Source of the DNA: an uncultured Eubacteriales bacterium
GTDB taxonomy: Bacteria > Bacillota > Clostridia > Christensenellales > Aristaeellaceae
Reading direction: 5' to 3'
Assembly (NCBI GenBank): GCA_902801765.1
Contig: CADCJO010000003.1
Span: forward strand, 54,342-118,341
Length of the DNA stretch: 64,000 bases
The notes under the pieces are model-generated. The model was not told the origin of the DNA. It searched no databases and worked only from the letters and a program-made list of their open reading frames with translations. Positions within the stretch are counted from its first letter, which is position 1. Every line of letters starts with the position of its first letter. Positions 63,991 to 64,000 of the stretch are shown here, in pieces. The position numbers were made by a program, and so were the translations under genes.

Positions 63991-64000
63991 ATGACCGCCT
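63991..64000 (+). CDS. Start of a gene cut by the window edge
   Basis: ATGACCGCCT after AAGGGAGGA. Only three codons are visible, so nothing can be said of the product. Confidence 0.3.

Overview
The window looks like part of a chromosome from a spore-forming, GC-rich Clostridia-like Firmicute, perhaps an uncultured gut or rumen lineage. The evidence is spoIIE and a spoVK-like AAA+ gene, a murB-whiA-crh-type cluster, an infC-rpmI-rplT operon with a leader terminator, GntR/YtrA regulation, strong AGGAGG ribosome binding sites and sigma-A promoters with 16-18 bp spacers. The species cannot be named from the sequence. No prophage, CRISPR array, rRNA operon or classical IS transposase was seen.

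Layout. 1-4.4 kb (minus strand): a division and wall cluster, murA-ftsQ-ftsA-ftsZ (ftsZ cut by the window edge). 4.5-9.5 kb (minus): an ABC exporter, tsaD and a DUF1461 membrane protein, with two near-identical 454-bp elements that each carry a GIY-YIG gene inside terminal inverted repeats. 9.5-14.6 kb (minus): prfB without its usual frameshift, a secreted protein and secA. 14.7-19.9 kb (plus): spoIIE, two overlapping DHH phosphoesterases, a zinc-ribbon protein and a thioesterase. 20.4-26.6 kb: a Gld-type ABC operon and galM. 26.8-34.3 kb (minus): a polyamine operon, regulator-potABC-Ntn hydrolase-potD-NAGPA-like protein, behind a consensus promoter with two perfect palindromic operators. 34.3-37.9 kb: two secreted SH3-repeat proteins, followed by a candidate structured RNA. 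38.1-40.0 kb: a YtrA-type ABC operon. 40.2-43.4 kb: a spoVK-like ATPase, thrH, an amino-acid kinase, a solitary FakA C-terminal-like domain and tRNA-Leu. 43.4-49.0 kb (minus): a MATE transporter, a Crh-like/nucleotidyltransferase fusion, whiA, murB and manA. 49.2-54.6 kb (minus): a compact operon of membrane protein, rsuA, an RsmC-like methyltransferase, malY/patB, pepV and DUF1667. 54.8-64 kb (mostly plus): a SUV3-like helicase, infC-rpmI-rplT, two acetyltransferases, ruvCAB, queA and a 41-residue orphan gene.

Two things stand out. First, the gene after whiA, where Bacillus keeps crh, encodes an HPr/Crh-like domain with Ser at position 15 and Ser46 kept, fused to an AadA-like nucleotidyltransferase. 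I know of no described system of that kind. Second, at least twelve intergenic gaps hold degenerate tandem arrays with a strict 7-bp period. They are usually paired as inverted arms around an AT-rich core of about 20-60 bp. The heptamer differs from locus to locus, and in several cases the array supplies the stop codon of the neighbouring gene. They recall the heptameric STRRs of cyanobacteria, but here they form a large inverted structure.
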